From: Cubamyces lactineus
Lineage: Eukaryota; Basidiomycota; Agaricomycetes; Polyporales; Polyporaceae
Assembly (NCBI GenBank): GCA_022376465.1
Contig: JACDTU010000006.1
Span: forward strand, 1 to 64,000
Length of the DNA: 64,000 bases
Direction of reading: 5' to 3'
In this document: positions 24,239 through 37,069 of the stretch, one piece after another
Numbering within the stretch: the first letter of the stretch is position 1
Layout: each line of letters opens with the position of its first letter
Notes under the pieces: generated by a model
The model's input: only the letters and a program-made list of their open reading frames with translations
What the model was told of the DNA's origin: nothing
Database searches by the model: none
Translations under genes and position numbers: made by a program

Positions 24239-24536
24239 GTGTGCTCAGCGCGGCAGGAAGGAGAGGGAAGGGCGAGAAGGGTGGAAGAGATCGGAAGAGC
24301 GCGAAGGGTGTCGGAGGTGGGGGTGCGTATGTGATGTGCCCCGTTCAGCTAGTTTATTCCTCTTGCTTTCTGTGCGACGTGTAATCACTATCGTCTACCT
24401 CGGCTTGCTTGTGTATGGACAATTGACCGCTCGAATAGACTTTCTTACAGCCTACAGTTCTTGGCGAGGGGCTTCGACTGCTGGAATTCGGTATCATTCG
24501 GCAACTACAGCCAGAATGTCCTGCAAGGATAGACGG

Positions 24537-25837
24537 CTAGGAGGCGCTAGGCTCCGCATTCGCTTCCATTACAAGTCTGGGGCTTGCATCCTTAGTGCGA
24601 GATGTTCTGAGGCCCCACCACCGCGTGCGTTCAGGAGCTTCCACAACGGCCGCCCAGCCACGGTCGGAGCCCGTATACGCGCGATTGAGACCCACCGCCA
24701 GCTCCGCCCACCGCTGTGCGCCCTCACGGTCCCCAAGCGCACAACACACCTTGCAAAGTCGTATCGCGAAGCCCTCCCAGACAGGCTCATAGTACAGCCT
24801 CTCCTTCTCAAAAAGGTCCATATACATCCTATCCACGCGGTTGACGTACTCGTCCGGGATGCTCGGAGAAGGCCGTTGGAGCCATCGCTCCAGGGCCGCG
24901 TCGCGCGCGTCGAGGTCGGCGTCCGCCCGCGCGATCAAGGAGCGTCGATTCTCGCTTTGTGCGAGGGCGGGGCCGGTGAGGGCGCATGCGGGGCAGGCGC
25001 AGGTGAAGCCGTATGAGGCGAGGGCGTCTTGGCGTGCGGAACGGGGGAGCGCGGGGTCGATGTAGGAAATGAAGATTTGCGCGTTGGGGGGTATGAGGTG
25101 GAGCGCGCGGACTTCGAAGGTGAATGACTGCGGGTCGAAGTGATACACGGCGTTTGGAGTGCAGCTTAGGGTATAGGATACGGACATGAGGTCAGTAGGT
25201 AGGCGGATGGAGAAGAGAGATGGCTCTACCTGTGGTTAATACGTGAGATGTCCCTGCAGACGGCTCCGTATGGATGATTCGAGCTCCCTAGAGTTCCGAG
25301 GTGCAGCGCGTTTGTGTCGATGATGCCTTTTGTGGACGGCACGTTGGCGGTGTCATGACAATTCGCCAGCTGGTAGAACGCTTCTCGGTCCTCAGAACGC
25401 ATACACGATACTGCATCGTGTAGTTCTGGGTACTGTTCAAGAGGTGGCTTCGATGACCGGTAGGGCAGGAGCTGCGGATAGACCAAGAGAGGGCGCTCGC
25501 GGAGTATGAGGTCCCCGCGTGTGATGGTAGTTGTAGAGAACACTCCAAAGCCGCATGCTCCAGCTGCAGAGATACAGTATGTTTGTTTTGGATGATTGTT
25601 GGGCTTTTCTGTTGAGCTTGCTAGATAGCTCCGGAGCGCAGGGATGTCTCCTCTGTGCACCAGGAAGACGGAAGATTGCTCTGTCGCGAGAGTAGCCCTA
25701 CCAAAATCCACAGCATAGAGTTCACCCGGGTCCGCCGAGTTCGAGACTTGCTGGGGGTGACCTTCTATGCCTCCTAGAACGCGGAGGCTAGGAATGTGCA
25801 CGGCGGCATCGCGGTTGGCTGCTGCCAGTGCCGCCAT
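24537..25837 (-). CDS. SET-domain protein (SMYD/SET5-like lysine methyltransferase)
   Basis: Two exons, 25837-25230 and 25164-24537, joined in phase 2, 411 residues. An N-terminal region of about 85 residues is unassigned. The SET domain starts around AAGACGFGVFST and has RGDLILRERPLL (typical of SMYD-like SETs). The catalytic core RINHSCTPNAVYHFD spans the splice junction. It then has IFISYID and a post-SET-like cysteine pair in YGFTCACPACAL. The C-terminal 150 residues are helical in character and resemble the TPR-like tail of fungal SET5/SMYD proteins. Targets could be histone or other lysines. It is divergent from the EZH2-like gene, with 492 bp between the start codons. Confidence 0.92.
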
Positions 25838-26050
25838 GTCAAGCGAGTCGTCTGTCCCCGTGTGTCCCTGTCTAGGTTCAAATAGTCAGAAGTAGATTCT
25901 CTAACCATTCGGACAGCAGAGCGGAAGGACCTCACTACATTATGTATACCTCATCCAGCGCCACATGCTCCAGGATCAAGTACTAGTACAAAAGCCAAGC
26001 GTTGCTTGCGATTGGATGCCGTGAGCGGTGTGCATAAGCGCTGGAAGCCA

Positions 26051-26194
26051 ATGACTCCGGCAAAGGCCGACGACGGTGGCTGCTCTTTCGCAAACGGCAT
26101 CAACTTTGTGCCTTTTGCCTTCCCACTTTTCTTCATCGTAACCGGATTATCATGGTACGCTGCCAGGAATCCGTTCAACAAGAACATGAAATAG
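26051..26194 (+). CDS. Possible 47-residue single-pass membrane protein
   Basis: In the space between the two SET genes, ATG 26051 opens a frame ending at 26194. It has a polar start (MTPAKADDGG), one hydrophobic helix (FVPFAFPLFFIVTGLSW) and a basic end (NPFNKNMK). This is the layout of small ER or mitochondrial inner-membrane proteins. The frame stays open upstream of the ATG, so an upstream exon may exist. No family assigned; chance is not excluded. Confidence 0.35.
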   Translation: MTPAKADDGGCSFANGINFVPFAFPLFFIVTGLSWYAARNPFNKNMK

Positions 26195-26329
26195 ATAGGA
26201 ATTGACTGTGACCGGATCTCTCTCTCTCGTAAGTGTTTTTTCGATGAGTCACGTTGACGCCAACTCGCTAACGCAGCATAAGTTCAAGTAGCTGGAGAAC
26301 GGCGCTGGCCTACTCATATCTAGAACTTC

Positions 26330-28982
26330 ATGGGAGACGGTGAACTAGTACGGGGAGATGATGCGGGCTCCTTATCTGCTAAGGAGCTTGTTACGCAAAC
26401 ATTCAAAGAGGTTTGGAAGGAATATTACCGCTGGGAAACCGTGCATAGTGCACAGGTCCTCCGCTCTCTGGCCGCGAAGACCCCAGAAGAGCCCGTGGGG
26501 ATATGCTCATTGATTGGAGAATCAGACGATGACCTCTCAGAAGCCGCCACAGATGGCGGGTCCTTCGGGCGCTTCCAGCTAGTCGACGACAAATGGGATA
26601 GCACAATCCGCCAGGCGGAGTTGGTGGTCGACTCGTCCCATGTTACTCCTTATCCTCCATACGAGTCTTGCACTCCAATAACACACAACATCCTTCATGG
26701 AGACGACTCAAACTTCATGCCGTTTATCCCTCTTGCGGACGACCCGACCTTCGATCATCGAGACCATGTGTGCGAATACAAGGCGTTTGCGTGGCAACAA
26801 GCATATCGTGACCCTGAAAGTGAGTAGCAGTCCCTTGTCGCGCAAATCCCTGTGGTTAACTATCAGTCAGCTTTGGAGATCGCCATGGAGACCGCACGAC
26901 GCCTCGCTGTGAGCGGGTTGTCTGCCCAACAGATCGACGACACGGCAGTATTACCGCTCGTTCTCCGGACGACGTCCGTATGGGGCGCGATTTGGAACGC
27001 TAAGCAGAGGTATGCAATCCTCATCCAATACAAGCGCCTGCAAGCTGAATGGATGGCAGCGGCGCGATAGTCTGGCCAGGATCATCTCGCACTATATGCT
27101 CTATTCCTGACGTCTCACCGCCTCCGGCGAACGATCTTCGGTTGAGGTTGCAAGATTACTTGACGCTATGCTGTAGACGTCCAGACTGTCTTCAGGCGAA
27201 TTGCTTTTCTCACAGTGAGTGGCGAAAGTTCACCCTCCCCAACGAATGTCTATAGAACTGCATACAGGTATGCAGCAAGCCAAGATCGACTACAATGGTC
27301 ACCGGTACAGGGGTGAAGAGTCCTTTCGGTGCTTACCTGCGCAAGCGATTTGTGGCCATGCGTGCACTCTGCGCCGCCTGGCAGTTTCTGAGGTGAACGT
27401 CTCTAGATCCAGGTAGCATGCCGCCCATGTCGCTGAGATTCTTCGCTCAGCATGATGTCCTTTGGAGTGCCGAGGACCTAGACGATCTCAGAGTCATTGC
27501 GCACCTCGGGACCCCAATGACACCATGCGACTTGGCTATCTTATGTCATAAGCCATGTTACGAGGTATGCATGTTCCCTCAATGGCGTCCCCCCTTTCGA
27601 CAACATCCCTCCAGGTTGCTTTCATGTGTAGGAAGCATGATGACTTCTACATACCCGTCAAACGTCAAAGCGGAGAGCCTGAGGAGGCCGATACTGCACA
27701 CCAACAATGCTACGGTACGTTTTGAGAACAGGTCAACCTGAAGCCGATATTGAATCCGCTATATAGGCTCGCAAACGGCGTCCGACCTCATCCGGTATGT
27801 TTGACATTGCACCGATTTCTGTACTCCTACTGATCGCTCCTATCAGGGATGCATCCTGTGATCATGCAGGGCCATGCCGGCCTGATACTGGCTGCGCATG
27901 TTTCAAGAAGCAGTCTCATTGCACAAAGATGTGCCGTTGCCCTCGCGATTGTAGGTTCTCATTCATGCCATTTCTGCAGGAGATATGGTCATCACTTGTC
28001 TGCGTAGGTACAAGGAGACGAAAAGGGTGCAGATGTGCCGTAATCGCTGCGAAGACGTCAAAGACCCTTGGCAATCGATTATGCGCGGGGACCCATTGTC
28101 TATGTCGAGCGTCGAAACGCGAATGCGACCCCGAAGTCTGCGCCTGTTGCAATCCTGGGTACGCCTGGCTAGCAGCGAGTTATGCATTGAACTGATCTGT
28201 CTAATTTCGCACATCCACATAGTACGTATAATAGCAGGACTCTAGATGCACGTTAGTAACGAGCTGTTCGACTTGAAGGCAATTCGTGTCGAAACGCACA
28301 GATCCAGAGGCAGCAATACAAAGTACGTAAGCTCACAAAGACATCGTGCCCATACGCTTAGTCTCCTTGATAGCGCGTGGAAGTTAAGACCGGGACATAT
28401 GGCCTGGGTCTGTTCATGTTAGAGGATGCAAAAGCTGGCGATCTGATCACAGGCGAGAATGGATGGCCTTGAGAATGTATGCGGAACTGACGCCTAATTT
28501 GTAGAGTACGTTGGCGAGCTCATATTCGAACCAACCTTCGTATGTCGTGGGTCAGTCATGCGCCATGTTCGTCTGTTAAGATGATCGAAGTTGATGATTC
28601 AATAGTCAAGTGGCGGACCACGTCGGGCGGAGCTATGTGTTCGGATTGAATGACGTCTTCTCCGTTGACGCCACAAATGCCGGCAATGTCTCAAGGTATA
28701 TCAACCACGCACCGACTCGTCAAGCGAATGTCAAGGCGATCAGTAAGTGCCCTACATTGGGTTGTGCACAAGCGAGCTCGGTGCAGAGGTCTCAACTACC
28801 CTCATAGTATTGGCTGTGAATGAAGACCAGAGGATCGGGATACTCACAAGTAAGAGTACACTCCAGCATTCTTTTCAAATCACGGCCACTGACGCCTCAC
28901 AGAGAAGGACATACCAGCTAGCGCGGAGCTCTTCATGGACTACGGCCCTGAATATCCGATTGAGGACAAGCATGCAAATTGA
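26330..28982 (+). CDS. E(z)/EZH2-like histone H3 lysine methyltransferase (CXC + SET)
   Basis: Multi-exon gene from ATG 26330 to TGA 28980-28982. The N-terminal exon (26330-26819) is unassigned but acidic. Around 27140-27380 come cysteine pairs (LTLCCRRPDCLQANC, CGHAC) as in the E(z) pre-CXC region. Exons near 27850-28160 form a CXC domain: CFKKQSHCTKMCRCPRDC, GCRCA, THCLCRASKRECDPEVC. The SET domain follows: RVEVKTGTYGLGLFM, EYVGELIFEP, NAGNVSRYINHAPTRQANV, QRIGILT, then FMDYGPEY at the end. In other eukaryotes this is the catalytic subunit of PRC2 (H3K27 methylation). The invariant NHS is NHA here and the cysteine after it is missing. One intron near 28437 has a GC donor. The junction near 27010-27075 is unsettled: spliced or not, a stop is met within 100 bp. 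Confidence 0.85.
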
Positions 28983-29064
28983 CATGGATGCAATGCAGAG
29001 CGCAGACGGGCATCATGGAATAGCAAGTACGACGAAACAAGCGCTGTGTGCGGGGTCTTCGTAC

Positions 29065-29498
29065 TGGATGACTTCCCGTAAGGATTTAGAGACGTCTCTA
29101 TTTCTCTAGATCATGGCTAAACTCTAGAGCGGGGAGCAAAATATGTCGGAGCTTCGACTTGGCTCCACTTGCAAACGCCCATCAGCTGCACCACTCCTGC
29201 CGCTTAGTCAGCACATTCGGTGCTCACGTATATAGCAATTTGCTGATGGGAAGCCATGCAAAAGGGTCGGATGTACGGTTTCTGCCCCGATTACCTGCCA
29301 TTTGTGTCGATTTAGAGACGAACTTCAATCTGGAAGGGGGGGTCGACCCCCCCTTCTAGATCGCAAGGTTTAGAGACGAACGTCTCTCTAGACGGACTTT
29401 GAATCTACCTTCGGATCTCAAACGAGCTCCCAAATCCGGCTTGAGCGAGTGATCTAGAGAAATAGAGACGTCTCTAAATCCTTACGGGAAGTCATCCA
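29065..29498. mobile_element. Foldback/MITE-like element with perfect 49-bp terminal inverted repeats
   Basis: The left end 29065-29113 (starting TGGATGACTTCCCG and ending TCTAGATCA) and the right end 29450-29498 are exact reverse complements over 49 bp. The 336-bp centre has no open frame of note. It contains the palindrome GGGGGGGTCGACCCCCC and repeated TTTAGAGACGAAC motifs that echo the ends. No clear target duplication is visible (flanks TAC and CTG). The left end lies 82 bp after the stop of the EZH2-like gene and may be within its 3' UTR. Non-autonomous; no matching transposase is in the window. Confidence 0.85.
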
Positions 29499-29971
29499 CT
29501 GCTTCTCATACTCCCGATCTCCGACCTTCAGGGTCTCGTGGCGTAGCGTAGCATAGCCCCTGATGTCCGAGGAACGGACGCCTGACCATGCGTGGTCAGG
29601 AACGGCTTCACGGTTTGTATAGGGAGGCACTGCCACAGCACATCACGCAATCTATCGCTCTCGGATATGGCGGAGTGTGAGAGCGTATCGTAAGTCGTCG
29701 ATGGTGACGACGCTCGACGAACCCTTGTCCCTTGTCTGTGGTCTGATTTACTGTAACGCACATGTCCTGCAGAACTAATGCCCGCAGAGTCCGCGTAATC
29801 CGCACTGAGCCGACCCACCAATAAGAGTCCGGCTTTGTGGTTACCGTCCCACGGCGGCACAGCGCCGAAAGACTACTTAATCGCAGCACTATCTCGCGTC
29901 TGACCCGACTCCCGACTGGTACGCCTCTCATCGACTGACTATCAGGGCTTTAGCGCGCCGTGGACCACACC
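29499..29971 (+). promoter_or_regulatory. Upstream region of the ABC transporter gene
   Basis: About 470 bp between the foldback element and the transporter start. No gene, TATA box or repeat is recognised. Confidence 0.35.
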
Positions 29972-32900
29972 ATGGCAGAGTGGTCAGGTCAGAGCCTCCA
30001 GTTTCCTCTGGTCGCCCCGGAACGCGCCATCTCTTTAGACAGGTCAAGGTGCGTTTCTTACGGTAACCTCCAACTCAGGCCGGGCGCCTCATTCACCATG
30101 TTTGTTAGCATATGGGCTGACTCCTTGATGATACCGGTGTACTTTGCCGTGTTGACTCTGGCATCGCAAGCAGTCTCTTCTATCCAGAACGCTCGCCTCG
30201 AGCGCGAAGACGATGTCAATCACCACGATGACGCGCAAATTCACGCTTCGAACACGACGTCCTCTCGTCCATCATTCATGAAACGACGTGTCATGGCCAG
30301 TGGCAGCTCCAAGATCCTCGCGTTTCGACTCGCACAGTTATTCTGTGTCCTGGCCCTCTTAGTCCTCTCGATACTGCAAGCGCTTAGTGATATCAACGCG
30401 CATGGAGACGTCTCTGGCTCCTTAGACGCCTTTCCCGCCCTCCAGCTTGTGCAATGTTTGCTTTACGTGAGTCCCTGCCTGATATCCTGCGCCGATGCCA
30501 CTCACACGGCTTGTAGGGAATTCTATTCATCCTCAGCCTGATAGCTCTACTAGGAAGTACGCGCACAAATGTTCATGCCTTCTATCAGACGTCCTCTATC
30601 CTCGCGGTGACATGGGGCGTATACGTGTACCGTGACGTTTGGCCGCTGGCAACCGTCGATCTCGTCCCCGAAGATGCCGCTGAAGGTTCTCTGCTATGGT
30701 TCAAGCTTGGATTACTCACGCTTAGTGGACTTATAATCCCTTTGTTCTCACCGCGCAAGTACGTCCCCGTTGACAATAAGGTGTGTGCCACTTGTCCGAA
30801 ACATGCGGAAATGGACTGAATGATACATTATTGATACAGGATCCTGCCGTGCCCAGTGCCGAGCAGACAGCTTCTTTGTTCTCCCTGCTGTTCTATGGGT
30901 ACATGGAGCCGCTCATATGGTCCGCACAGCGGCTACCACGTCTCACCTACGATATGCTACCGCCCTTGGCCGACTATGACCGTCTGCAGAATCTGGTTGA
31001 CCGCGCATTCCCAGTCAGTGACTACGAAAGCAACTGTACCCTTAGCTGACGGAGTCTTGTCTAGTACATGGATCCGTTGCGAGCCGAGACCCGAAGTCAT
31101 CTGGGGTTGGTTGTCATACGGGTTTTCTGTGCGTCGGCTCTCGGCGTCTCTAACTATTCCATCCGATTAACGCAAAAGCGCTAGGGTTTGAGTTGTTGGT
31201 TCTGTCGACAGTGACGGTTGCCGGTGTACGCTCTTTGTTCGTAGTCCCACGAGATGATGTACTGACATGCCGAGGCCCCAGGTTGTCAGCACTTTGGCGG
31301 GACCTGTTAGTATCAACAACATACTCTTGTAAGTGTAAAATTGATCGCCTTTCGCCAGTCATGGTTCACTCCTACACACCTTATATGAACGCACAGATAC
31401 CTTGAGTCCGGCAGGGCGGAGGCACCCATCAAACCCTGGTTGTGGGTCGCGCTGTTCTTTGCTGGGCGACTGTTCAAGGATGTCTCAACTCAGTGGTTTC
31501 AATATTATACCGTGAGTACTCGACGAAGTGGTTTCTTTGTGGTCCTAATCGCTAGCACAGGCACGCGTGACCGTTCGCATCCAAGCTATCATCACCGAGC
31601 TCGTCTTCGAACATGCCCTGCGGATCCGTCTGAAGGCTGACGTGGGGGAGGCTTCGTCGAGCCTAACGAGCGATAGAGCTACTCTGCCCGAGAATCATGA
31701 CAACTCCAATTCGCCGATTATCGACGAGGATTGTCCGGACAATCAATCCGACTGTCCTGGGACTGCCGAGTCGAGTAGAACCGTGACTCCAACTGCCGGC
31801 GCGCCAAAGGGCAAGGGCAAATACGAAGGAGCAGATACACAGACAAAATACACGAGGAGAGCCCGATCAGCGGCAACAGGGAGGAATCTGGGGCAGCACT
31901 TTATAGGCAAAGTGAACAACCTCGTTTCCAGTGACCTCAACAGCTTAGAGAACATGATACCCACTTTTGCACTCCTTGGTCAGCCCTCATGTTCCAGCCG
32001 TGTTCGAATCAAGCCTAACCTCCGTTTCATGTAGTCGTCGAATCACCTATTCAGGTCCTATTGTGTATCTCTTACCTCTACCGGATATTGGGATGGAGGT
32101 ACGTGATCGCACTTGCGCGGTTCGGATGATTTTTCATGTTGCCCTCAGTGCTCTGGTTGGATTTGCCGCAATGCTCATCACTCTGCCCCTCCCTGGATGG
32201 ATATCAAAGCTCATTCAGGGTGCCCTCCGGGAGAAGATGAGACGTGTACGTCACAGAAGTGTAGGCATGTGGGCGTTGAGCTAACACATCACTGTTTGTA
32301 GACCGATTCTCGCGTTCAAACGGTCACAGAGAGTGAGTACATCTGGGGTTCAGACTGGACCGCGCACACTCACGTCGTTGCTACGACTTCAGTGATGAAT
32401 GTCATCCGCATGATCAAGCTGTTCGGATGGGAGTCTCGCATTGCGGAGCAGCTGGACAAGAAGCGCGAGGATGAGCTATTATCAGTGCGGAAAAGCAAGC
32501 TCCTTACGCTAGCCGTGAACATAGTGAAGTGAGTGCTCGCTGGATCGGTCATGCGTGTCAAGGCACTGATGCGGTCGCCGTGCAGCTTAGTGCTTCCTAT
32601 GCTGATTATGGCGTTGACCTTCTTTACATACGTAAGCTGTTCAAAAATCTTGCTATACGTCAACTAATGCGTTCGTTAGACTGCAATCATGGCGAGAGAG
32701 TTGACTGGTAAGCGTGTCATTTGTTTCGGCGATATGGAGTCACTTCATATTTGTATCGTGCAGCGTCCCGGCTCTTTGCTTCCATAGCCGGTATGTGGCT
32801 TGAGCATGCGTCGTTGATACTTGTGTGAAGGCTGACAAATTATTAGTCTTCGAGATGTTACGAGTCGCTATCCAATCGTCATTTTACCTCTTGCCACAGC

Positions 32901-35900
32901 TTATCCAAGGTGTGTCCGCCATCGCGTCGTCTTAGTTACCTTCCGCCTGTGTTGATATCTGCCGTGATCACATAGCCAAGGTGTCTCTGGAACGTGTTTC
33001 CGACTTCCTACAGAATGTAAGCCTTCAGGGCACTCGCACTTGTTGAGCTTTTCTGACGATTTTTCAGACCGAACTCGTCGATGCGTTCGATACGAAGCAT
33101 CATCTTGAATCTCAGGTCACGGGTGTGGATGTGTATACCGTCCCCGAGGATCGCAAGGATGTCGTCAGCATCCGACACGCATCCTTTACGTGGTCTAAAG
33201 ACTCGGTTCCTTCAGGGACGCCTTGCGACACGCTCAGGCGGTCATTTGTGCTCAGCATCGATGATGAACTCGTCTTTCAGAAAGGCAAAATCAACCTCGT
33301 CGTCGGTCCAACCGGTGCAGGGAAGACATCACTACTCATGGCTCTACTTGGTACGCCTCCGCGTCCTCACCGTGATGCAGTCGCTGATTTGACCACGCGT
33401 GTATCTCTCAGGGGAGATGCACTTCATTCCCTCCGGACCTGATTCTTATGTCAATCTACCGAGGAATGGGGGTGTTGCATACGCTGCCCAGGAATCGTGG
33501 GTGCAGAATGACACGATTAAGGTGCGGTTGACTTCCACATCGTATTATGGGTCTCGCTCACCGGCTGCCCGTGCAGAACAATATCTTGTTCGGAGCGCCG
33601 TACGACGAGGCAAGGTACAACAAGGGTGAGTCTCACAGCTACTTGCTGCTTGCTAGCTCAAATCATCATGGACGCCATCGCTAGTTCTCTATCAGTGCGC
33701 GATGAGGCGCGATCTCAGCCTCTTCGACGCTGCAGACGAGACCGAGGTCGGTGAGAAAGGAATCACCTTGAGGTATGTACTCTTTCTGTTCTAACTTTCC
33801 TGAGGCACTTACCTATACTCTCGTAGCGGTGGACAAAAAGTACGCAATAGTGAGCAGACATGTTAGGTGACAGCTGAAGCTCACCTGCCGGGCGATAGGC
33901 TCGTATAACCCTGGCTCGCGCTGTCTACTCTCGTGCTGAGGTCGTCCTTCTCGACGATGCGAGTATCTCAACTCCTTATTCATCCTCTATGACACTGAAC
34001 CACGAAGTAGATCCTCGCTGCTCTCGATGTCCACACCTCGAAGTGGATCGTCGAGAAGTGTCTCAAAGGGGATCTCCTCCAGGGACGTACGATAATCCTC
34101 GTGGTATGTCAATCTACCCTCACAGGAGATTCATTCCTGATATGTCGGCGATATCTATCAGACGCACAATGTGGCGATGGTCAGCCCGATAGCGGATTTC
34201 GTCGTCGATATGGGCCTGGACGGCCGCATTCTTAGTCAAGGCACCCTCGTAAGCGCTCTCGAACGAGACTCGAATCTCTTGGCCGAAGTGAGAGCAGAAC
34301 GCGAGAAGATTGAGAGAGCGGAGAAAGAAGCTGTGGGATGGGACAAATCTGAAGACGGTGCTTCGAAAGGACGCTCAGGCAAGCTGGTTGTCACGGAAGA
34401 GATAGAAGAAGGTCACGTTAGCTGGTCAGCGTGTAAGTCTGTCTCTTCTAATGCCAAGACAGCACACGCGCTCATGACGCTATAGTGAAGCTGTTCCTTG
34501 GAAACTTGTCTAAGAGGCCCGTGCTGTTCTGGTGCATTTACACCTCTGGACATATCATCTGGCAATCGCTAGGCAACCTCCAGGTAACTCTACTTCGACT
34601 GACCTAAACCAGCCTCTGACCACAGTCGAGTAGACTTGGTATCTTGGCCATTGGGCCTCGCAATACGAGTCCCGTCCAGCGGAAGCTATATCCGTATCGC
34701 AGTCAGTGTCACAGTTCATCGAGGGTCCGCCGGTGGGCTGACATCCCTCCAGCTACCTCACTGTATACCTAGGGCTTGTCGTCCTCGGTATTACAACAAC
34801 AGTGGCAACGGCATCGTACTTCACCATTTCGACTATGAGAGCCGCCAGGATTGTGCACAAGGAATTGGTCGTGTCTATATTGGGTACCACTCTACGGTGA
34901 GCCTGATGACTGTTTTGAGTCGAGGTTTCTATGTTCGATGTAACCCACTGAATGGGCAGGTGGCTTGACAAGACACCAACAGCGAGGATCATTGCACGCT
35001 GTACTCAAGATATCGACACCGGTGAGCATGAAGTCCATTCAACGGCGTCCACGACTTCGGCTCACGTCTGATACCTAGTGGATAACCGGTTCGCAAGGGC
35101 TACTGAGCAGCTCTTCCAAGTGTCTGCCTACACGCTATTTAAACTCTTGGTGGTCCTCATCTTCTCTCCCATCTTCATTTTCCCCGCTCTTGTCGTCGGT
35201 CTCTTCAGTGCGACGTGTGGGCATCTCTTCATGAAGGCACAATTGTCGGTGAAGCGCGAGTTGAGCAACGCTCGGGCTCCCGTGCTAGCGCACTTCGGGG
35301 CCACGATCAGCGGTATCAGTTAGTACTTCAGTACCTAGCGCGGTTTACACGATTCTGACCGTCTGAGTGTAGCGTCGGTGCGAGCTTATGGCGCACAAGA
35401 GGCATTCAAGAAAGAAGCATATCGCCGCATCGACAGATATACTCGCGTAGCAGTAACGCACTGGAATCTGAACCAGTATGTGCGAGTTGATGAAGCGCAT
35501 GATCGGATACTAACCTACGTCTTAGATGGCTGAGTTCGCGCATAGAGTTAGCGGCTTGCCTCTTCTCAACCAGCCTCGCACTCTATCTCACCTACTTCTC
35601 CAATACGAGCGCCTCCAACGCCGGTTTCTCGTTGACAGCAGCGCGTCAGTATACAAACACAATGTGCTAGCTCGTCCCAGCTGACGCAGTCCCTGCAGTG
35701 GTTCTCGGCTTCGTGATATGCCATGTGATTAAGGTGTTCAATGAATGGGAAATATCTGGTAAGCACTAGATCGGCTGCGTTCCTCGTACGGAGAAATGAC
35801 GCGCGTATTAACAGGGAACAGGTCGGTCATCGTATGATAATCTATTCGCTATGTTTATCAAAGGTTTATCCATAGTATGGAACGTATCCAGCAGTATTTG

Positions 35901-37069
35901 CTCATCGAGCACGAGCCGAAGCCTACCCCTGACGGTGTTCCACCTGCCTATTGGCCCGCTAGTGGACAACTCGAAGTGGAGAAGCTCTCAGCCCGCTACT
36001 CTCAGGTAAGATCCGGCTCGAAAGCCCGTTGTGACGTCGACTAACACTGCATGTGCATAGGATGGCCCCGCTGTCTTGCATGACGTCTCGTTCCAAGTTG
36101 CGTCGGGGGAGCGCATCGGGATCGTAGGACGCACTGGGAGTGGAAAGGTAATCATTCACCCCTTCAAATGAAGGATTAGCGAACTAATAGCCTCCATCAG
36201 AGCTCTTTAACCCTCGCATTGCTCCGCTGCATCCTCACCGAAGGCAACGTTCGGTACGATGGACTCGACACCAATGGGATCAACCTAGACGCCCTTCGTT
36301 CGAGTATCACAATCATTCCCCAAGTGGTTCGCGTCCTGTTTCCCCGTCGTGGAGTTGCTGTCCGCTCACTCGGGAACCAATTTACAGCCTGAGCTTCTCA
36401 GTGGAACTCTTCGCCAGAATCTTGATCCGTTCTCTGAGCACGACGACGCTCTCCTCAACAACGCCCTGCGTTCTGCGGGCTTATTCAACCTGCAGGACGA
36501 AGGCGACGGATCGCGCATTACTCTGGACACGGAGATTTCTGGGGGAGGCGCCAACCTGTCTGTCGGGCAACGACAGGTGCTCGCGCTGGCACGAGCCATT
36601 GTGCGACGCAGTAAACTATTGATCCTAGATGAAGGTGTGTCGCTTCCGAGCTGAACTTGAAAACTCACTAAAGTGTGCATTATAGCAACGTCAGCGATTG
36701 GTAAGACCGACGAAGGTGACCTTGATTGCGTCATGATTAACTTTGCATATCCTTCCAGACTACGAAACGGACACGATCATCCAGACCTCTCTCCGTACGG
36801 AATTGGGCAAGGATGTGACAGTCTTAACCGTCGCACACCGATTGCAAACAATCATGGATTCTGACAAAATCGTAAGCTTACTGATGGTGACATTTAAGCA
36901 TATCTGACAGCATACTCTTGCACCGTTGCAGATGGTCCTCGATGCTGGGCACGTGGTCGAGTTCGGGAAACCCAGCGAGCTGCTCCAGAAGAAGGGCGGT
37001 CTATTCCGTTCACTCGTCGATGAGAGCAGCGACAAGGATAAGTTGTACGAGATTGCTTTGGGGAAGTAG
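29972..37069 (+). CDS. ABCC-type ABC transporter (MRP/YOR1-like), full length
   Basis: A 7.1-kb gene with more than twenty short introns. An N-terminal membrane region (from [11 protein letters not shown]) is followed by the ABCC-typical entry [20 protein letters not shown] and [10 protein letters not shown], then the first set of six helices with long loops. NBD1: Walker [14 protein letters not shown] (about 33300), Q-loop AAQESWVQN, signature [17 protein letters not shown] (split over three exons, 33770-33930), LLDD and ALDVHT, H-loop THN. A linker rich in E/K leads to the second membrane set. NBD2: [10 protein letters not shown] (about 36130), signature [35 protein letters not shown]; stop at 37067-37069. 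One intron (after 33957) has a GC donor. Expected to export conjugates or drugs at plasma or vacuolar membrane. The Walker, signature and switch residues checked look intact. Confidence 0.93.
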
